Assembly (NCBI GenBank): GCA_050084515.1
Contig: CM114272.1
Span: forward strand, 55,738,001-55,802,000
Length of the DNA: 64,000 bases
Direction: 5' to 3'
From: Blasia pusilla
Taxonomy: Eukaryota; Marchantiophyta; Marchantiopsida; Blasiales
The notes beneath the pieces were generated by a model that saw only the letters and a program-made list of their open reading frames with translations, was not told where the DNA came from and searched no databases. This document shows, piece by piece, positions 13,018-25,225 of this stretch. How positions within the stretch are numbered: position 1 is the first letter of the stretch; the number at the start of each line of letters is the position of its first letter. The position numbers and the translations under genes were made by a program.

Positions 13018-13554
13018 ATACGCTTGGTTCTAATGTGGATAACCCCCATAGCCCATGTAATCTATTGATGTTTGGTTTGAGTCATGATCTTGGGCAAGAA
13101 TTTCCTACGTTCTTGAATTTGAACCAAGTTCTCCCCACGATGGTCTTCAAGTGTAGGGTGGCCCCACCCATTCTTGATGAAGTTGTCACGTCCATGTTCA
13201 TATGCATGCATTTCAATGGTTTTGAATTTTGGGTCACAACCACATTCAGTTACGATGCATTGATAATAGGAATGTACATTTCAACCCACATGGACCGGGT
13301 GGTGCTTGTATGTGGCTAGGTTTGTTATAAGGTCTTATTTGGAGGTCATTAATCTTTGAAAATGAGGGATCTATGAATCATCATCCTTATCCAAAATCTA
13401 GTTTGTTACATAGTAGCTAGCCTTGTCATTGAAACAAATGATCCTCGTTGGTTATCTTCTCCGAGAATGTAAGTGATACAATTCTAAAGGTGTCACAATT
13501 GTAGCCTCCAATTCTATCTCAAGAGCAATTTGGTAGTGGGGTATGATGCAAGTA

Positions 13555-13590
13555 GACCAGAACCTTAACTTGCATGTTAAGGTTCTGGTC
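13555..13590. repeat. Perfect 15-bp inverted repeat, 6-base loop
   Basis: GACCAGAACCTTAAC (13555-13569) and GTTAAGGTTCTGGTC (13576-13590) are exact reverse complements around the loop TTGCAT. Pairing stops cleanly at both ends. The local DNA shows no other recent repeat. It could be a small DNA-transposon footprint, a replication-slippage product or a short structured RNA. A typical plant microRNA foldback would be longer. Confidence 0.9.
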
Positions 13591-13707
13591 GAAGAATCGT
13601 GATGCACATATTGTAAATTCTTGTCTAGACAATATACAAGACGAGATAAGGATTTGCAATCTATGAAGAAAGATTCCATGAAAGTAGACCTTGGATGACT
13701 TTGGACC

Positions 13708-13729
13708 TTACAAATGTATACATTTGTAA
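13708..13729. repeat. Perfect 22-bp palindrome
   Basis: TTACAAATGTA is directly followed by its exact reverse complement TACATTTGTAA, with no spacer. It lies about 120 bases after the 15-bp hairpin. Perfect AT-rich palindromes of this size can arise as transposon junctions or serve as symmetric protein-binding sites. Nothing in the sequence decides between these. Confidence 0.9.
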
Positions 13730-14059
13730 TATACATGGTGTTTGCATTTGCATACAAACACTAGTTGTGGTTGGCAAGTTAAGGCAAGGTAGTGATTCCA
13801 TTTGCTGGATAATTTGGTTTTGTGGGCAAGACAAGTTGTTCTTGCCACTCCAAAGGACATTAAGTCGATCAAGAGTTTCTAAGTTGTGTTGTTTAGCGAG
13901 TGTCGTCTTGGTTCGCTATTGGTGAAGGAGAGAATTGTTTAATTGTTTTCTTCTTCGTGAAAGATACAATGTTATGTAGGAAAACGAGTTCTCTTCTCTA
14001 CTACCCGTTTTGGTCATCAATGCTATGCTAAGAGAAGAATAATGAACTCCAATAAAAAT

Positions 14060-14099
14060 GCTTGATGGAAAACCCATCAAAGATACAAAAGAGGGGGGC
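14060..14099 (-). mobile_element. Interspersed repeat tail, copy 2 of 3
   Basis: GATGGAAAACCCATC followed by AAAGATACAAAAGAGGGGGG matches the copies at 7213 and 63480. It is preceded by AATAAAAATGC and followed by a short GC-richer tract (CCGCAGGCCATAACCGAACC) resembling the sequence after copy 3 (CCTGAAGGCCACAACAGGACC). The shared flank extends the homology to at least about 80 bases. It is probably the 3' terminal region of a retroelement on the minus strand. Confidence 0.55.
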
Positions 14100-15243
14100 A
14101 TGGAGAGCCAAAAACCCGCAGGCCATAACCGAACCTGAAATGCGTTTGGGTCATAATGCTATGCCAAGGGGAGTCACATCTCCTACTTCAAGATTGTTTG
14201 CTAGTTCGGGAAAACAATCTTATCTTTGACTTCCGATGAGGGTTTTTCTAGTAAACCTCCACCGATGGATCTTCCTCAATGCCTAATTGCACAATCCTTA
14301 TGCCAAGTGATGGTGATTACGTTAAGATGCTAGTTTGGATGAAAATCCCATTTTCCTCCTGTGTTTGACGATTCACCTCCCATGGGCTTGGCAAGAAAGA
14401 AAACCATAGAGTTAAAATAAAAGTGTAAGGGAGAACTTACATTGCACTTTAAGTTAGACTAAAAGTAGACCACAACAAATTCTTGACCGAGAAGGGAGAG
14501 AACCCTCTAAAAATGGGATGTTTTGACTCCGGAAATAAAATCCAACCTCTTTGCGAATCACCCATCACCTTCGTGTTTTTCTCCGACGGGCAGTTGCTGC
14601 ATCTTTGTTTGTGGCCCGGAGCCACCACGAGGTTCTGTGGCACTCATGTAGCTGAGGTCTCGTGTGACACAACCATCACGACAACACAAGGAGCGTTTCT
14701 TGTCCATGGAGACATCATGCCATCACTTGAGAATCTTATCAGTCTCCCCGCATTGTAAGCGAACCTCGATCGAACACGTGTCCGCGAGGATGAGTACATG
14801 GGCAGTGCGGTGCAATATATGAAACAATTCGTTTTCATTCCCCACACGACCGAGAACGGGCAACGTCTAGTATTTCCCGAGTGAGTCACGAGTGATCGTG
14901 TACAACATGTGTTTTGACAACTTCGGTTGATTGTAAGTAATCTCCCTATTGAAGAAGGGCAAGTCAGCTTCCATAGCCGTTGATAGCTAGCCTTGTGAAG
15001 ACACGCTTTGAGCAGGCGACGGATAAAGTGCGAAAAGTTGGAATCAACGGATATCCGACCGAAACGCCGGGCTTGCGATTGGGTCCGTTATGAACCCCTC
15101 CACTGCCCGTATAGTTCCACGTCAGACGGGCCCCACCACAAAGGGCTAGAGTCTATACTGCGGGTTTCGAGGATGGTTTGGGGCGTTTGAATTGAGAGAA
15201 TTTCCTAAATGGAGGTCGGTAATGAAGAATCGATGAGGAGCTG

Positions 15244-15259
15244 GAACGAACGAACGAAC
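15244..15259. repeat. (GAAC)4 microsatellite
   Basis: Four perfect copies of GAAC. Confidence 0.9.
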
Positions 15260-15405
15260 CGAGCGAGTGTCCTGTTAGCGCATTAATGTTCATCCTCTTT
15301 TCGTTCATGAATTCATTCTTTCTTCCTTCTTGTTATGTGCACCACTGAGCCTCAACTTTAGGAGCAGCTCATTCATTACTCGCGTTTCATACCCCCTTTC
15401 ATACC

Positions 15406-15425
15406 CTATCCTATCCTATCCTATC
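15406..15425. repeat. (CTATC)4 pentanucleotide repeat
   Basis: Four perfect CTATC units, followed by a CTCTC variant, in a pyrimidine-rich strand that runs on to about 15480. Confidence 0.9.
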
Positions 15426-17000
15426 CTCTCGTCCCCGCCCCTCCTTCCTCACTTACCTCCTTGGAATCCTTTCTTTCGTCCGTCTGCTGCCCATCCCATC
15501 ATTGTTTCTTTATGTACTCGTGTGCACTAGATCTTGCTTAACTACGGACGGTACCTCGGATTCACGCCTAATTATGTACGTCACGCTCCGAAAATTCCAG
15601 GTTCACGAACCTGAAATTCCTGAATCGTTGAAATGGGCAGTAGGTTACCTCACTACTATCCTGGTCTTGCCCCGTACTTTGCTTAGTCTGCAGCGGAATT
15701 GTTGGTCAAATCGTCAATGTCCTTCCGCAGGGCGTGCGAGGGGTTCGTAAGACAAAGTTTGATGGATGGATTCTGATGGAAGTTTGCCTCCCGCGCGCGC
15801 GAGGGTTGCATTGTCGTCGCCGGCGTACAAACAGCGCCGGTGACGGTTCTCCCGGCCCGGTGCCACTCCGCCGTACGTGCGGAGAAAATTACTCTATGGT
15901 TTATCGTCCTCAATGCTCGGCAAGAACCGGCATTCTTTGTCAAAGCAGCCGTTTGAGAACGTGCGATTTCCGGTTCAAATCTGAGAGTTTTGGAAACTTA
16001 CCGACGAGAAAAGTGGGTTTTCTTTGTTAAATTAAAAAAAAACCGGCTAGAATGGAGAAATTGCCGACTACCGGTATGCATAAAAATCCTTGCCGAGCAC
16101 TGGTGGTGAGTGCGCTAAACATCAAATTTGACCTTTCTCCGTCGCTCCGGGAAGCTGCCTCTCTGCCGACGACTTCGGCCCGATTCGATGCAGGCGCGAA
16201 GCTTAGCCATCAGACTATTCGGACGAGAATTATTGGAGTTCGTTTACCGATTGAAGAAACGTGGGCCGAATGCGAGGAGAGAGGGGGGGGGCGTAGATCC
16301 CAGGCAGCCCGCTAGACGACACCGATGCACCTCTGCCGTTCTCCGAACTCGAGACTCGTTTCCTGATCGGCTGGCCACCGTCTACTGCCATGAGCGCATG
16401 GCCACGCAATCATAAAACCCCCCCGGCTAGTCGATCGGCGATCTGCCCTTCGATGCTTTCGATGCTTCGAGGGAGCCAGCTGTGGCCTACGAAGCCGGGG
16501 CCACGTAAGCTGTACAGTGACTGATGAATGAGATAAGATACTTTTCAGGAGTACGCAAGAGCATTCCGAACGAGGGGTTTGAAGATTGGCCGGCCCAGAG
16601 GAATAGTCTCCGCGCGCAGATCACTCGCGAAAGAGACACCGGAAGAGATCTCTCAGGCGCGCGAACGCATCCAGCCAAACCAAAATAAGACGATAGTCCA
16701 CGCGACGACGCATAACACGATCTACGATGCCGAGGTCCACCAGCCTCCTTGCATGAGCGACACGTGGGTCACTTCGCAAGAACATCACGCATCGATCGGT
16801 CCAGGGGGAAATGCAACCACATGGGGCGAAGAATTGTTAAAGGAGGGAAACTTGCAGTCAGCTTCTCTCACCATCTGTGGCTACCTAAGCTATGTGAGCC
16901 GGTTCTCTTATTTACTTGGCCATAGACCGGTCTGTCAAAGTGAGACTGTAGTTTTACGGTAATTAGCCCCATACGAGAACGGAGGGTTGGAGGCGTTGTT

Positions 17001-17790
17001 GTTCTTCGTTTGCTAATCAATATTTTGTTATTTTTTAACCACTACTTGTTGTCACGAGGAGAAAATTGAACTCTGCTCAATTGCGACTTAACATTTCTCA
17101 CAAAGAGATCACGGTCCATCTAGACGATCATAAGAGGAAGGGGGATCACTTTTTTCGGTGATTCCCAAACAAATGAAGCCCTTCTTTGAAAGTAATTCCC
17201 TGTACCATGGGGGAGTTACTATGTGTGGAAAGGAAAAAGTGAAAAAAAAAATGATTGCTATAAGAAGTGAAGCCCTATACCCTTAAAAATAATCTGCTGC
17301 TGGTTAAGGGACCCTATTTTCGCTTCCCGACTCGTGCCGTGGTCTGAATGGTCGATTATTTGTCTGATTTGATTCGAGACACGTGCCTGTGCTAAATCAG
17401 GTCTTTTGGAGATAGCCTTTGATGCTGATAAATGTACTAGAGAGATGCGGAACTTGGAGAAGGGAGAGAAGTGACTCGTCTACACTTGAGGTGGCGCTGG
17501 AATCACAGCGAGTGGAGGTGGAGGAGAGTTACGATCGCCGGTTCTATGATGCGTGCGTCATATATGGGATCCGATCTTCTCATCTCCCAAATCCCTTTGT
17601 CACCCAAAACATCAAAGGATTTTGTATTCCGATGTTTGCGTTGATTCGAAAAAAAGGATGCGAAGTGAGGACATCTCGGGACTCACTTCATTTGGTAGTT
17701 GGATGAGATTCAGCTTTTGGGCCCCATATTCATTGCCCATTTTCGTCTCTTCAGGCGTGAGAGCTGCCCAGCTTGTCCAGGTCCAAATTT
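17001..17790. other. AT-leaning spacer with GAAGCCC motifs
   Basis: No gene was recognised. It contains TGAAGCCCTTCTTT near 17174 and AAGAAGTGAAGCCC at 17262-17275, which recall the hairpin motifs at 11.4 and 31.7 kb. The stretch leads into the Helitron-like 3' end at 17791. Confidence 0.4.
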
Positions 17791-17838
17791 TATGTGCTAA
17801 AATTTGGCACTCGTGCGTCGCACGTGCATTCTCACTAG
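17791..17838 (+). mobile_element. Helitron-like 3' terminus (CTAG end)
   Basis: TATGTGCTAAAATTTGGCAC leads into a GC hairpin (CGTGCG, T, CGCACG at 17812-17824), and ten bases later comes CTAG (17835-17838) followed by T. A 3' hairpin about 10 bases before CTRR, with T next in the host, is the known signature of plant Helitron ends. Near-identical sequence without the final CTAG occurs at 34181-34222, and the hairpin alone at 62511-62523. The 5' end (expected TC) and any Rep/helicase gene were not found, so this would be a non-autonomous or truncated copy. Confidence 0.6.
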
Positions 17839-17839
17839 T

Positions 17840-20800
17840 CTTCGGAATTCCCAATCGTTAAGATAAGAGTAGACTATGTATCTGCGTGGATGTTTGTTTG
17901 TTTACGTACGATTGGATGCCCTTGAGCACCAACACAATTTAGGGTTAGGAGACACACAAAGTAGAATTAAGAGATATTGGAGCCTCTAGGAGATGTGGCG
18001 GAAATGTTGTAACAGTTTCTCTTATGTGTGCACTCACAATCTGATCTGATTAATTGTTTTGTAAGGTGGAAATTATAGAGGGTGTGTACTATGCTAGTGC
18101 ATCGCATCAGTTTTCTTACAACTTCATTTACAATCGATCTAGAAATAGAAACAAAAAAATTTGATTTCAAGTGTCCAAGTCTTCATATAATCTTGATTAT
18201 GCTTGGAAATGAGTCCATACTTCACATTGTGAAGACACTTCTTCCAAAATTTTACCAAATATGGCACTAAATAAAATAATCCATTTCTTGCCATAAGAAT
18301 ATATGAGGAAGGAAATGTTGCTTTTAAAATGTTTGATGGAAGATGAACAATGTCAAAGAAAATTTCAGCCCTAATTGTCCAATTATGGGGAACTTGGGTT
18401 TTCTTATGGCCATAAAATATTTTACAGGTATAAGTTAAAAAGACCTAGTGACACGTTAAGGGCCATGATGAATTTCATAATGGAGTAAATTGTGACCTTA
18501 GTGTGTCGGTGTGCTTGACTTAGGGCCATATAAGGATATTTTTAGGGCCACTCCACTATAACCCTTTGTGTAGTAGTGTACCTTCTTCCTTTGAAGGTCC
18601 GATGGAGAAATATTTGTGTGGTGGGGGTCCACTTGCTACAACTAATGTTTGAAATATATTCGTCTAACTCTTTCTCATGAGCATTGGCTAGTAAAATTCT
18701 TGTCTCCTGCCTCATGAAAAAAATCCTTGTAAGAGCGTCACTCGCAAAAGTACAATCCATGTTTTCCCACTTTATAAGACCATTAATTACTATCTTAGAG
18801 CCTCTGACATCTCTAAACTCTACTTTTGTATCTCCTTGAACGTTGAATTGTACTCCTCGATTTTTGTGAGAGATCTATTCGACAATGTTGAAATTCCAAT
18901 AGTTCTAGAAATTTATGTGCATTCTACAAGATGTCAAATATTTTAAAAAAATGACCGTGCACATAAAAATAATCCACTCTAATTTTAACAAGTGTAAATT
19001 TACTATTTTCAAATGGACCTTCCTTTTCAAGGACTTCACTTCTTTGGGAGTAAAAGTACCCAAAAAAGTAATTCTCTCTCCTTGTATTCTAGTATAAACA
19101 CATGCTACGAAAGCCTTAGAGTTTGGATATCCATCTTCTTATCATTCACTAATGTAAGCTAAGTTTTTTTTAGACGCAATTTCTAGCATACCACTTGAAA
19201 TCACATGTGGTATACTAGAAATATGCTTTGCTAAGATTTTACCCTTAAAATCTTTGAAAATGCTCTCCCACTCTTCATTCTATTATCATTTTGGACTAGT
19301 AGGTACCTATGCACGAGAAGGGGTAATGATGGGTAATTTGAGTCACCTATGATTAGTCGCCATCACCAACCCTAAATCTACCCTACAAACTCAAACCAAC
19401 CCTTAATTTGACTAACCTAAGAATTGACTCTAAATTATCAAAGATATGTGTCAAGATGTGAATGATTTTAAATGCCGCATATCAACATGGGACTTCGTGC
19501 TTATTCATCCTCAAGTTTTCTAACCCGAGTTTGAACTGTGATTCTCACTTTTGCCCAAGTGTCCTTCCTTGCTTAACTCGATTCCCACGCTCCATATCCT
19601 AACCCGATGATGAATAGGCGGGAGGACATGGAAGGAGTTTGAAAATTGGAAGATTATGCAATAATAATAATAATTTTTTGATATTTTCAAAAACTAAATA
19701 TATGGAGAGGAACTACATCATCTTCTTGAAATTCACTAATTAAAAAACCTCAACCACAACCCATAATGTGATATTCCTTTCCTACTTACTACCACTGAAA
19801 AACTCGAAATTAGGACATAACCCGGTATTTGAGACTCCTATTATTTGGTTGCATGGCCGCTTCGAACGCATTTCTGCCGTATGCCTGGACTGGCTACGCA
19901 ACGACACTACCTCTCTCTCTCTCTCTCTCTCTCTAACGTAACATACCGCCACAATATGTGTCCACTACAGGCTGGACATAGCTACGCCTAGGGACTGAGC
20001 GGGATATGGCATTCCAGGCTTTCCGCTGGTTTCTCTCACAGTAGTGTATGCGTTACAAGTCTGCCTCCGTGATATATGCGTATGTCCCATGTAAGCTCGC
20101 AAGAGACGACAGCGGTCGCAAGTCGGACCTTCTCTGCTGATTGTGCACGCTCACTCCGGAGTCATAGTTTTGTGAACTACCCAGATCGGTGAGGATCCTA
20201 AGGAAGGAAGTCAGTAGCCGTTTAAATTTGGGGCTTGCTTTTTCTTTAATATTTTTTATGCGTAGGCGTTTGAATTTTGAAGTTTCCTTGTTATCACTCA
20301 TGTTTCATATATGATATAATCATTTCATTTTATTTTAAAAGCCAGGTTCAGTTTGTACGATAGGAGGACTGTTATACAATTCCCCTCCCCACAAGAAAAA
20401 GGTGTTATTTCGTGGACCCTATAGTCACTTTCTACTTGGCATTCTCTCATAGGTATTGCTTCGTATTGCCGATGTGTGAGAAAGCGTGGAAGTTATCTAC
20501 ATAGTCAGTTACCTTTTCCTATGCGGGGCGATGTTTTTTTAAGATATCCGAGCGTTCGAAACGGGGGCGGGAACTTGTAGCAAAAACTTCGGATTCGACT
20601 TTTTGATTGAGCCTATTCACAACTTCTACTTTCTTTAGCCGTCCCTAATCCTCCTATCTATGAGCATGATGCCCTTTCGATACTGGCCAAGATTTCCACA
20701 TGCACAAACGTTTGGACGCTAGAATTTTATCTCGTTCGCGGACAAAAAATAAATTACTTACCCAATTGGAAAGAATATTAAAGAAAAAATTAGAAATTTA

Positions 20801-22310
20801 TTACATTTCTTGTTAAGATGCAATAGTAGAATTAGTAAAGGAGGGCCCAGACTGTAGAAAAATCATAACGCTAAGGGAGAATACGGACCGTTATATGGAG
20901 GGTTAGTAGACAAGTGCTAATACTAATCTTATATATGGAGCCACATCTCCATTCACATCTACGTTGATAAGTTATCATAGAATAACTTGCATTGTAGAGC
21001 CTCTCCACTACTACTCCACTTAGGACCCATATGCTAGGGGAAGTATGCGCGGCAGCAGAAGGAGAGAGAATTGATTTATATGTCCTAGTAGTAGGGGCCA
21101 TAATTAATTCTTTTATAATCAGTCAAAATAATAGAAATTTGTGTGAAAGTGTTCTTAGCCATAGTTTTACTTGAATTCTATGGGTAAGGGGGTCTCATTG
21201 GCTCAACTTGCCAATGGAACTTGGGACAATCCCTTTCATTTTTTAAAATGGTTTGTCTGGCATCTACATTGAGTTCTTATCCCTTTGAAAATAGTAGTTC
21301 TTTTTGTAATGAACAAATGTTAATATTAGAGTGGACTAAATATGTGTATGGAAATTTGTAAAAGATTGGACTTCTTTACCATCCACACACATTTTTGCTA
21401 ATATTAGAGCTTTGCTGCCAAAATTGGGCCAACCGCTCTTTCATAAATTGAAGAGTAGGGTTAGAAGAGATATGTTCTAAAGATTCTAGAACATTGAGGA
21501 GATGTGGCAAAACTCCTATAAAAAAATGGTGGGACCAATGGTGGACCAACCATTAGAATTCAAGGAATATTTGAGGTGAGTTGTTTGAATCTTTTGATTT
21601 CTAAGAATAACCTTGGTTTACATAAATCGATTACACCTTCATGCACTCTATGTCCTTATATATTCTTAACTTCATAGAGAGAGAATGAATGAACATTTCA
21701 TTTCCATTGATCGATAGAATGCATGGGACACAAACAAATTATTAGTTTACTTATGCATTTATGATCAACTACAAATAAAGAGATTTCATACGTATCTTTC
21801 GAATGCTAGATTTACACGGACAGAAAAGGAAACCACCTAAAGCAAAAAGGGATATCTTAAGAGGTATTTGTTACTTTCCTTGTCAATAAATTCATGGCAC
21901 TAGCTTGTAACTAGGACCCTAGGCCCATATGTGAGATGGCTTTATTTTTCCGATACCTCTTTCATCACTAGAAAAAATCTTTTCTCACAATGCTCAATAC
22001 CTCATGATGGATCACAAACTATTGTTATGATTTAAGTACTATTTTGGAGAGATGGTGGACATGTCTATGTTTTGATTCATAATGCATGAAAACATGAAAC
22101 ACTAAGGTGCTGGAATTGGAAATTCCACAAAAGCTACACTAACATAAAATAAGATATTTCCTCGAATATTTGCTCTAGTATTCAACAAATGGCTATGGAT
22201 TTAACTTATGAAGTCTATAGTCTATCAAAATATAGAGTTTTTGAAATAGTCCATATTCATACATGTAACCTCTTATGCCAAAAACATTCCATAAGGCTCA
22301 TGCAGCAAGG
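17840..22310. other. AT-rich intergenic DNA
   Basis: No coding gene was recognised. A (CT)12 array lies at 19911-19934 inside a short GC-richer patch (about 19850-20200). The rest is AT-rich, with only short open frames. It probably consists of decayed transposon remains too diverged to place. Confidence 0.45.
19911..19934. repeat. (CT)12 microsatellite
   Basis: Twelve uninterrupted CT units. Confidence 0.95.
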
Positions 22311-22510
22311 TTGCAAGTGGACTAAGTTTGTGTCTACGGGCATGCACATGTCCGTGGATTTATATTTTCCCTATGGAACGATTTATCCATATTGGCCCCT
22401 ACCTTTCCCCCACTTGTCTCAATGTTGCGCACTTTTCCATTTCTTCCTCCCCTTAATTGCACCACCCACCCCTACCCTGGCTTCCATAAGTGTGGGTCCT
22501 ACCCCTTCCA
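22311..22510 (-). repeat. Purine-rich repeat family, inverted copy
   Basis: Read on the minus strand, this segment contains GGACCCACACTTA, GGGGAGGAAGAAA, CAAGTGGGGGAAAGG, GGGGCCAATATGGA and CACGGACATGTGCATG in that order. The same order occurs in the two tandem plus-strand units at 24576-25225 (GGGCCCACACTTA, GGGAGGAAGAAACA, AAGGGGAAGGTGGGGCC, GGACAT). Identity is low but collinear, so it is an old member of the same family. Confidence 0.6.
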
Positions 22511-24575
22511 ATCCATATATGTGGACATATCTAGACTTGTCCTTTTTTTGCACAATCATATCATGGAGAGTTTTGAAATTTTGATATGGCCTATTGGAAC
22601 ACATGGCCTCAGAAAACATATTAGGATATTGTTTTATGCTCCATGCAAAGATTCTTAGAATAGCTCCGCTAAATCTTCTAGAGGCTTTGGAAGCTATGAC
22701 GTCTCTAAACTCTAAAATATGTCTCTTTTAAACCTGATATGTTAGTTCGTGTTAAAGTTCTAATGTTATTAGAAAGTTGCATAGATGTTACATAAGATTT
22801 AATATTTTTTTTTAAATGTTCATGAAAAAAAATTCATTTAAAGGGTATCTTCATTTTTTAAAATCTCTTGGTAGAAAGAAAATTTCTTGAGAAAGAAGAC
22901 CCTGCTCTCTTAATATTACACTAGTTAGAATGTTTTTTTGATGCATCGACATCGCACAAACATGATTGCTTATTAATTTCTCGAGGAAAGGGGTCCTTAT
23001 TTCATTATTTTCCAGGTCACCAAAATAAATACATAACACATAATGACAACAATGTTGGGGAAATTTCTCGGTAAATTTGAGATGGTGCAATGAGGGAAGT
23101 TGTTGAGGAATGCTTTGACTTTGGAGTTCTTCGAAGTTGCAGTTTGCAAAAATAGTGAGCTCAATAGAATTTAGATTGGATAGTAACCTGATTGGAAACT
23201 TGAGTTTGTCTAAATTTTCATATACAATGAATGTCTTGCATTATTTGGATGCCCGTAACACATAGTGAGTGTGGGACTTCGTGCATTCAATAATCTTAAG
23301 TGAATATGCTCTTGAGATTCTAGATTCTAGATATTAACTCCGTTGTCGATGAAGTAAAGTGTTATTTTAACATCTCTGTCTATTGCATCATACATCCCAA
23401 ATCTTACAGCAAGAAATCCTAATGCATTGTTGCCATCTGCATGCTAGTTCTCATCCTGATCTTGTTTTAGGCATGCATAATTGCTTACTTACTTGATGAT
23501 GAATGGCGCGTTAGTTTCAAGATGTGGATAAATATTTCTTGTGCTTGCAATCCCATGGCATATTGCACTTACTCTAGTCACATATCTAACTTAAACTGAA
23601 GGCCAAGGTGTGGGGATGGGATTTGCAATAGCCATGGCAATCTCATGCTCATTATGCTCTACTCCATGGCTTAGGATGGGGTTACAACTCGTAGGAGCGC
23701 TCCTCAAGAAGTAGAGGGAGGAAACGTGAGAGTCTTGTCGCCTTTTTGAGCTGAATCCGACGATGTTGATGACAAGAAGCATACCTTCCAATCCAAATTG
23801 GAACCTACAAGATGGGATGAATGGTACCTTTTGTGTTGTTCAAGTGGCAATCATCTAAAGCCTTACGTTGGAAGGTTTCTCGGAAGGTTTAAATCCACGT
23901 AAGAAATGTAAGCCATTATGTATCTCAAGTGTTATTCTCTTAGAATCGGGAAGCAATGCACCTTGCTTTGCTTTGATGGATGGTGATTTGCATAGTGGCA
24001 TATGGTGGCCAATTTGCATCCGAGAACCAAATAATTGCACCCAAGAAAACAAGACAGTTGTGGGTTTGTGGGTCACTAATTCTTAATTAGCTCTTGAATG
24101 AAATCAGGTACTATACCTCCTCTTGAGCCCACTCGTGCATCTTTCGATGAATTAAAGAAGAAAAGGACAGAAAGAGGGATTACAGAGCAATTTTGCATCA
24201 TCCGTGCGTGTAGCGCAATGTTCTTCCATGCTCGCTTTGTATCATGATCACCCATTCATGTGTTAAAATCCCTTGCCTGAAAACCTAATTGCTATTTCTT
24301 CATGATTCAAATTCACGCCATGGATTTTTGCATCATGGGATCTTTAGGGGAAAAGGAGATAGTCATGATATGGGTTTCGGAATTTTATCATCCTTTAGAG
24401 CAATAGGATTTGTTACGGATTCTAGATTTATTCTAAGAAGGCGAATACTTTTAGAAGGATATGGTCCCATTCACTTGGAACATTCACACTATAGAGGGGA
24501 AAGCACTTTTCAAGGGGAAGGGAAACTGCAAGAAATATGTGGGGTCCTAAAAATTCATGGTGAGCCAAAAATGAC
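22511..24575. other. AT-rich intergenic DNA
   Basis: No gene or clear repeat copy was seen. The frames at 23868-24086 and 24289-24603 plus have no recognisable domain. The last few hundred bases become purine-rich toward the tandem units that begin at 24576. Confidence 0.4.
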
Positions 24576-25225
24576 CATGGTTGCAAAAATTGGACATGTC
24601 TAAGGACACGAATTGGAAGAGGTGGGGCCCACACTTACAGCTTACGATGGACGGCAAGGCAAGGATGGGTAAGAGAATAAGGGGGGAAAGAGTGAAGGTA
24701 CTGGGAGGAAGAAACAAGAAAGTGCGGATAAGTGGAGGAGGGATGAGAAAGAAGGGGAAGGTGGGGCCGACATGGACAAGCCCTTCTATGAGACGGACAT
24801 AAGTCCATGAACATGGACATCTTTGTCATATCTTAGTGAGCCAACTAGTATAGTTCTAGCGTGTGGACAACATAAAGAGTCCAAGGTTGCATAAGGAAAA
24901 TGTCTGTGTCCATGGGCTTGTGTTTGTCTTACAGAAGGAATTGTCCATATCATGGTTGCAAAAAAATAGACAAGTATGTCCCTATGACAGATATGGTGGG
25001 GCTCACACTTAGAGTTCATGATAGAAGGTAGGGCAAGGGAAAATGGGGTCATAAGGAGGGAGGAAATTAGGGTGGAGGGAGGAAGAAAGAAGAAAGTATG
25101 GAAGACGTATGAGAAAGAAGGGGAGGATGCGGCCCACAAAGAAAAGTCATTCTATAGGACCGACATAAGTCTAGGGATATGGACATGTCCGTGGATAGGG
25201 ATTTTTTTTAGATGCAACCTTGGGA
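24576..25225 (+). repeat. Two diverged tandem units, period about 375 bp
   Basis: CATGGTTGCAAAAA begins unit 1 at 24576 and unit 2 at 24951. Both continue through GGTGGGGC(C/T)CACACTTA, a purine-rich tract with GGGAGGAAGAAA, GAGAAAGAAGGGGA and GACATAAGTC, then ATGGACAT. Unit 1 ends with AGTCCAAGGTTGCAT, and its inverted counterpart ATGCAACCTTGGGACTC starts at 25212. The units therefore appear bounded by partly inverted ends. No coding potential was recognised. This looks like a duplicated non-autonomous element or a satellite seed. Confidence 0.7.

Larger units (their letters stand above)
13018..14440. other. Intergenic with a strong hairpin, a palindrome and a repeat tail
   Basis: No coding gene was recognised. 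Open frames at 13035-13319 plus and 13452-13757 minus have no known domain. The stretch is notable for a perfect 15-bp stem at 13555-13590, a 22-bp palindrome at 13708-13729, and copy 2 of the GATGG/ACAAAAGAGGGGG repeat at 14060-14099. Confidence 0.45.
14441..17000. other. GC-rich island, no recognised gene
   Basis: A second compositional island. Open frames (16052-16315, 16128-16415 and 16579-16962 plus) overlap and show no known domain. Two short microsatellites occur, (GAAC)4 at 15244-15259 and (CTATC)4 at 15406-15425. The tRNA-like B-box phrase GGTTCAAATC near 15973 has no A-box at the required distance upstream. Confidence 0.4.

Noticed and set aside
15960-15990. GGTTCAAATC phrase resembling a tRNA B-box
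   Set aside because: No matching A-box upstream and no acceptor stem.
21960-21990. CACTAGAAAAAA phrase resembling a CACTA terminal repeat
   Set aside because: No inverted partner, no target duplication and no subterminal repeats nearby.
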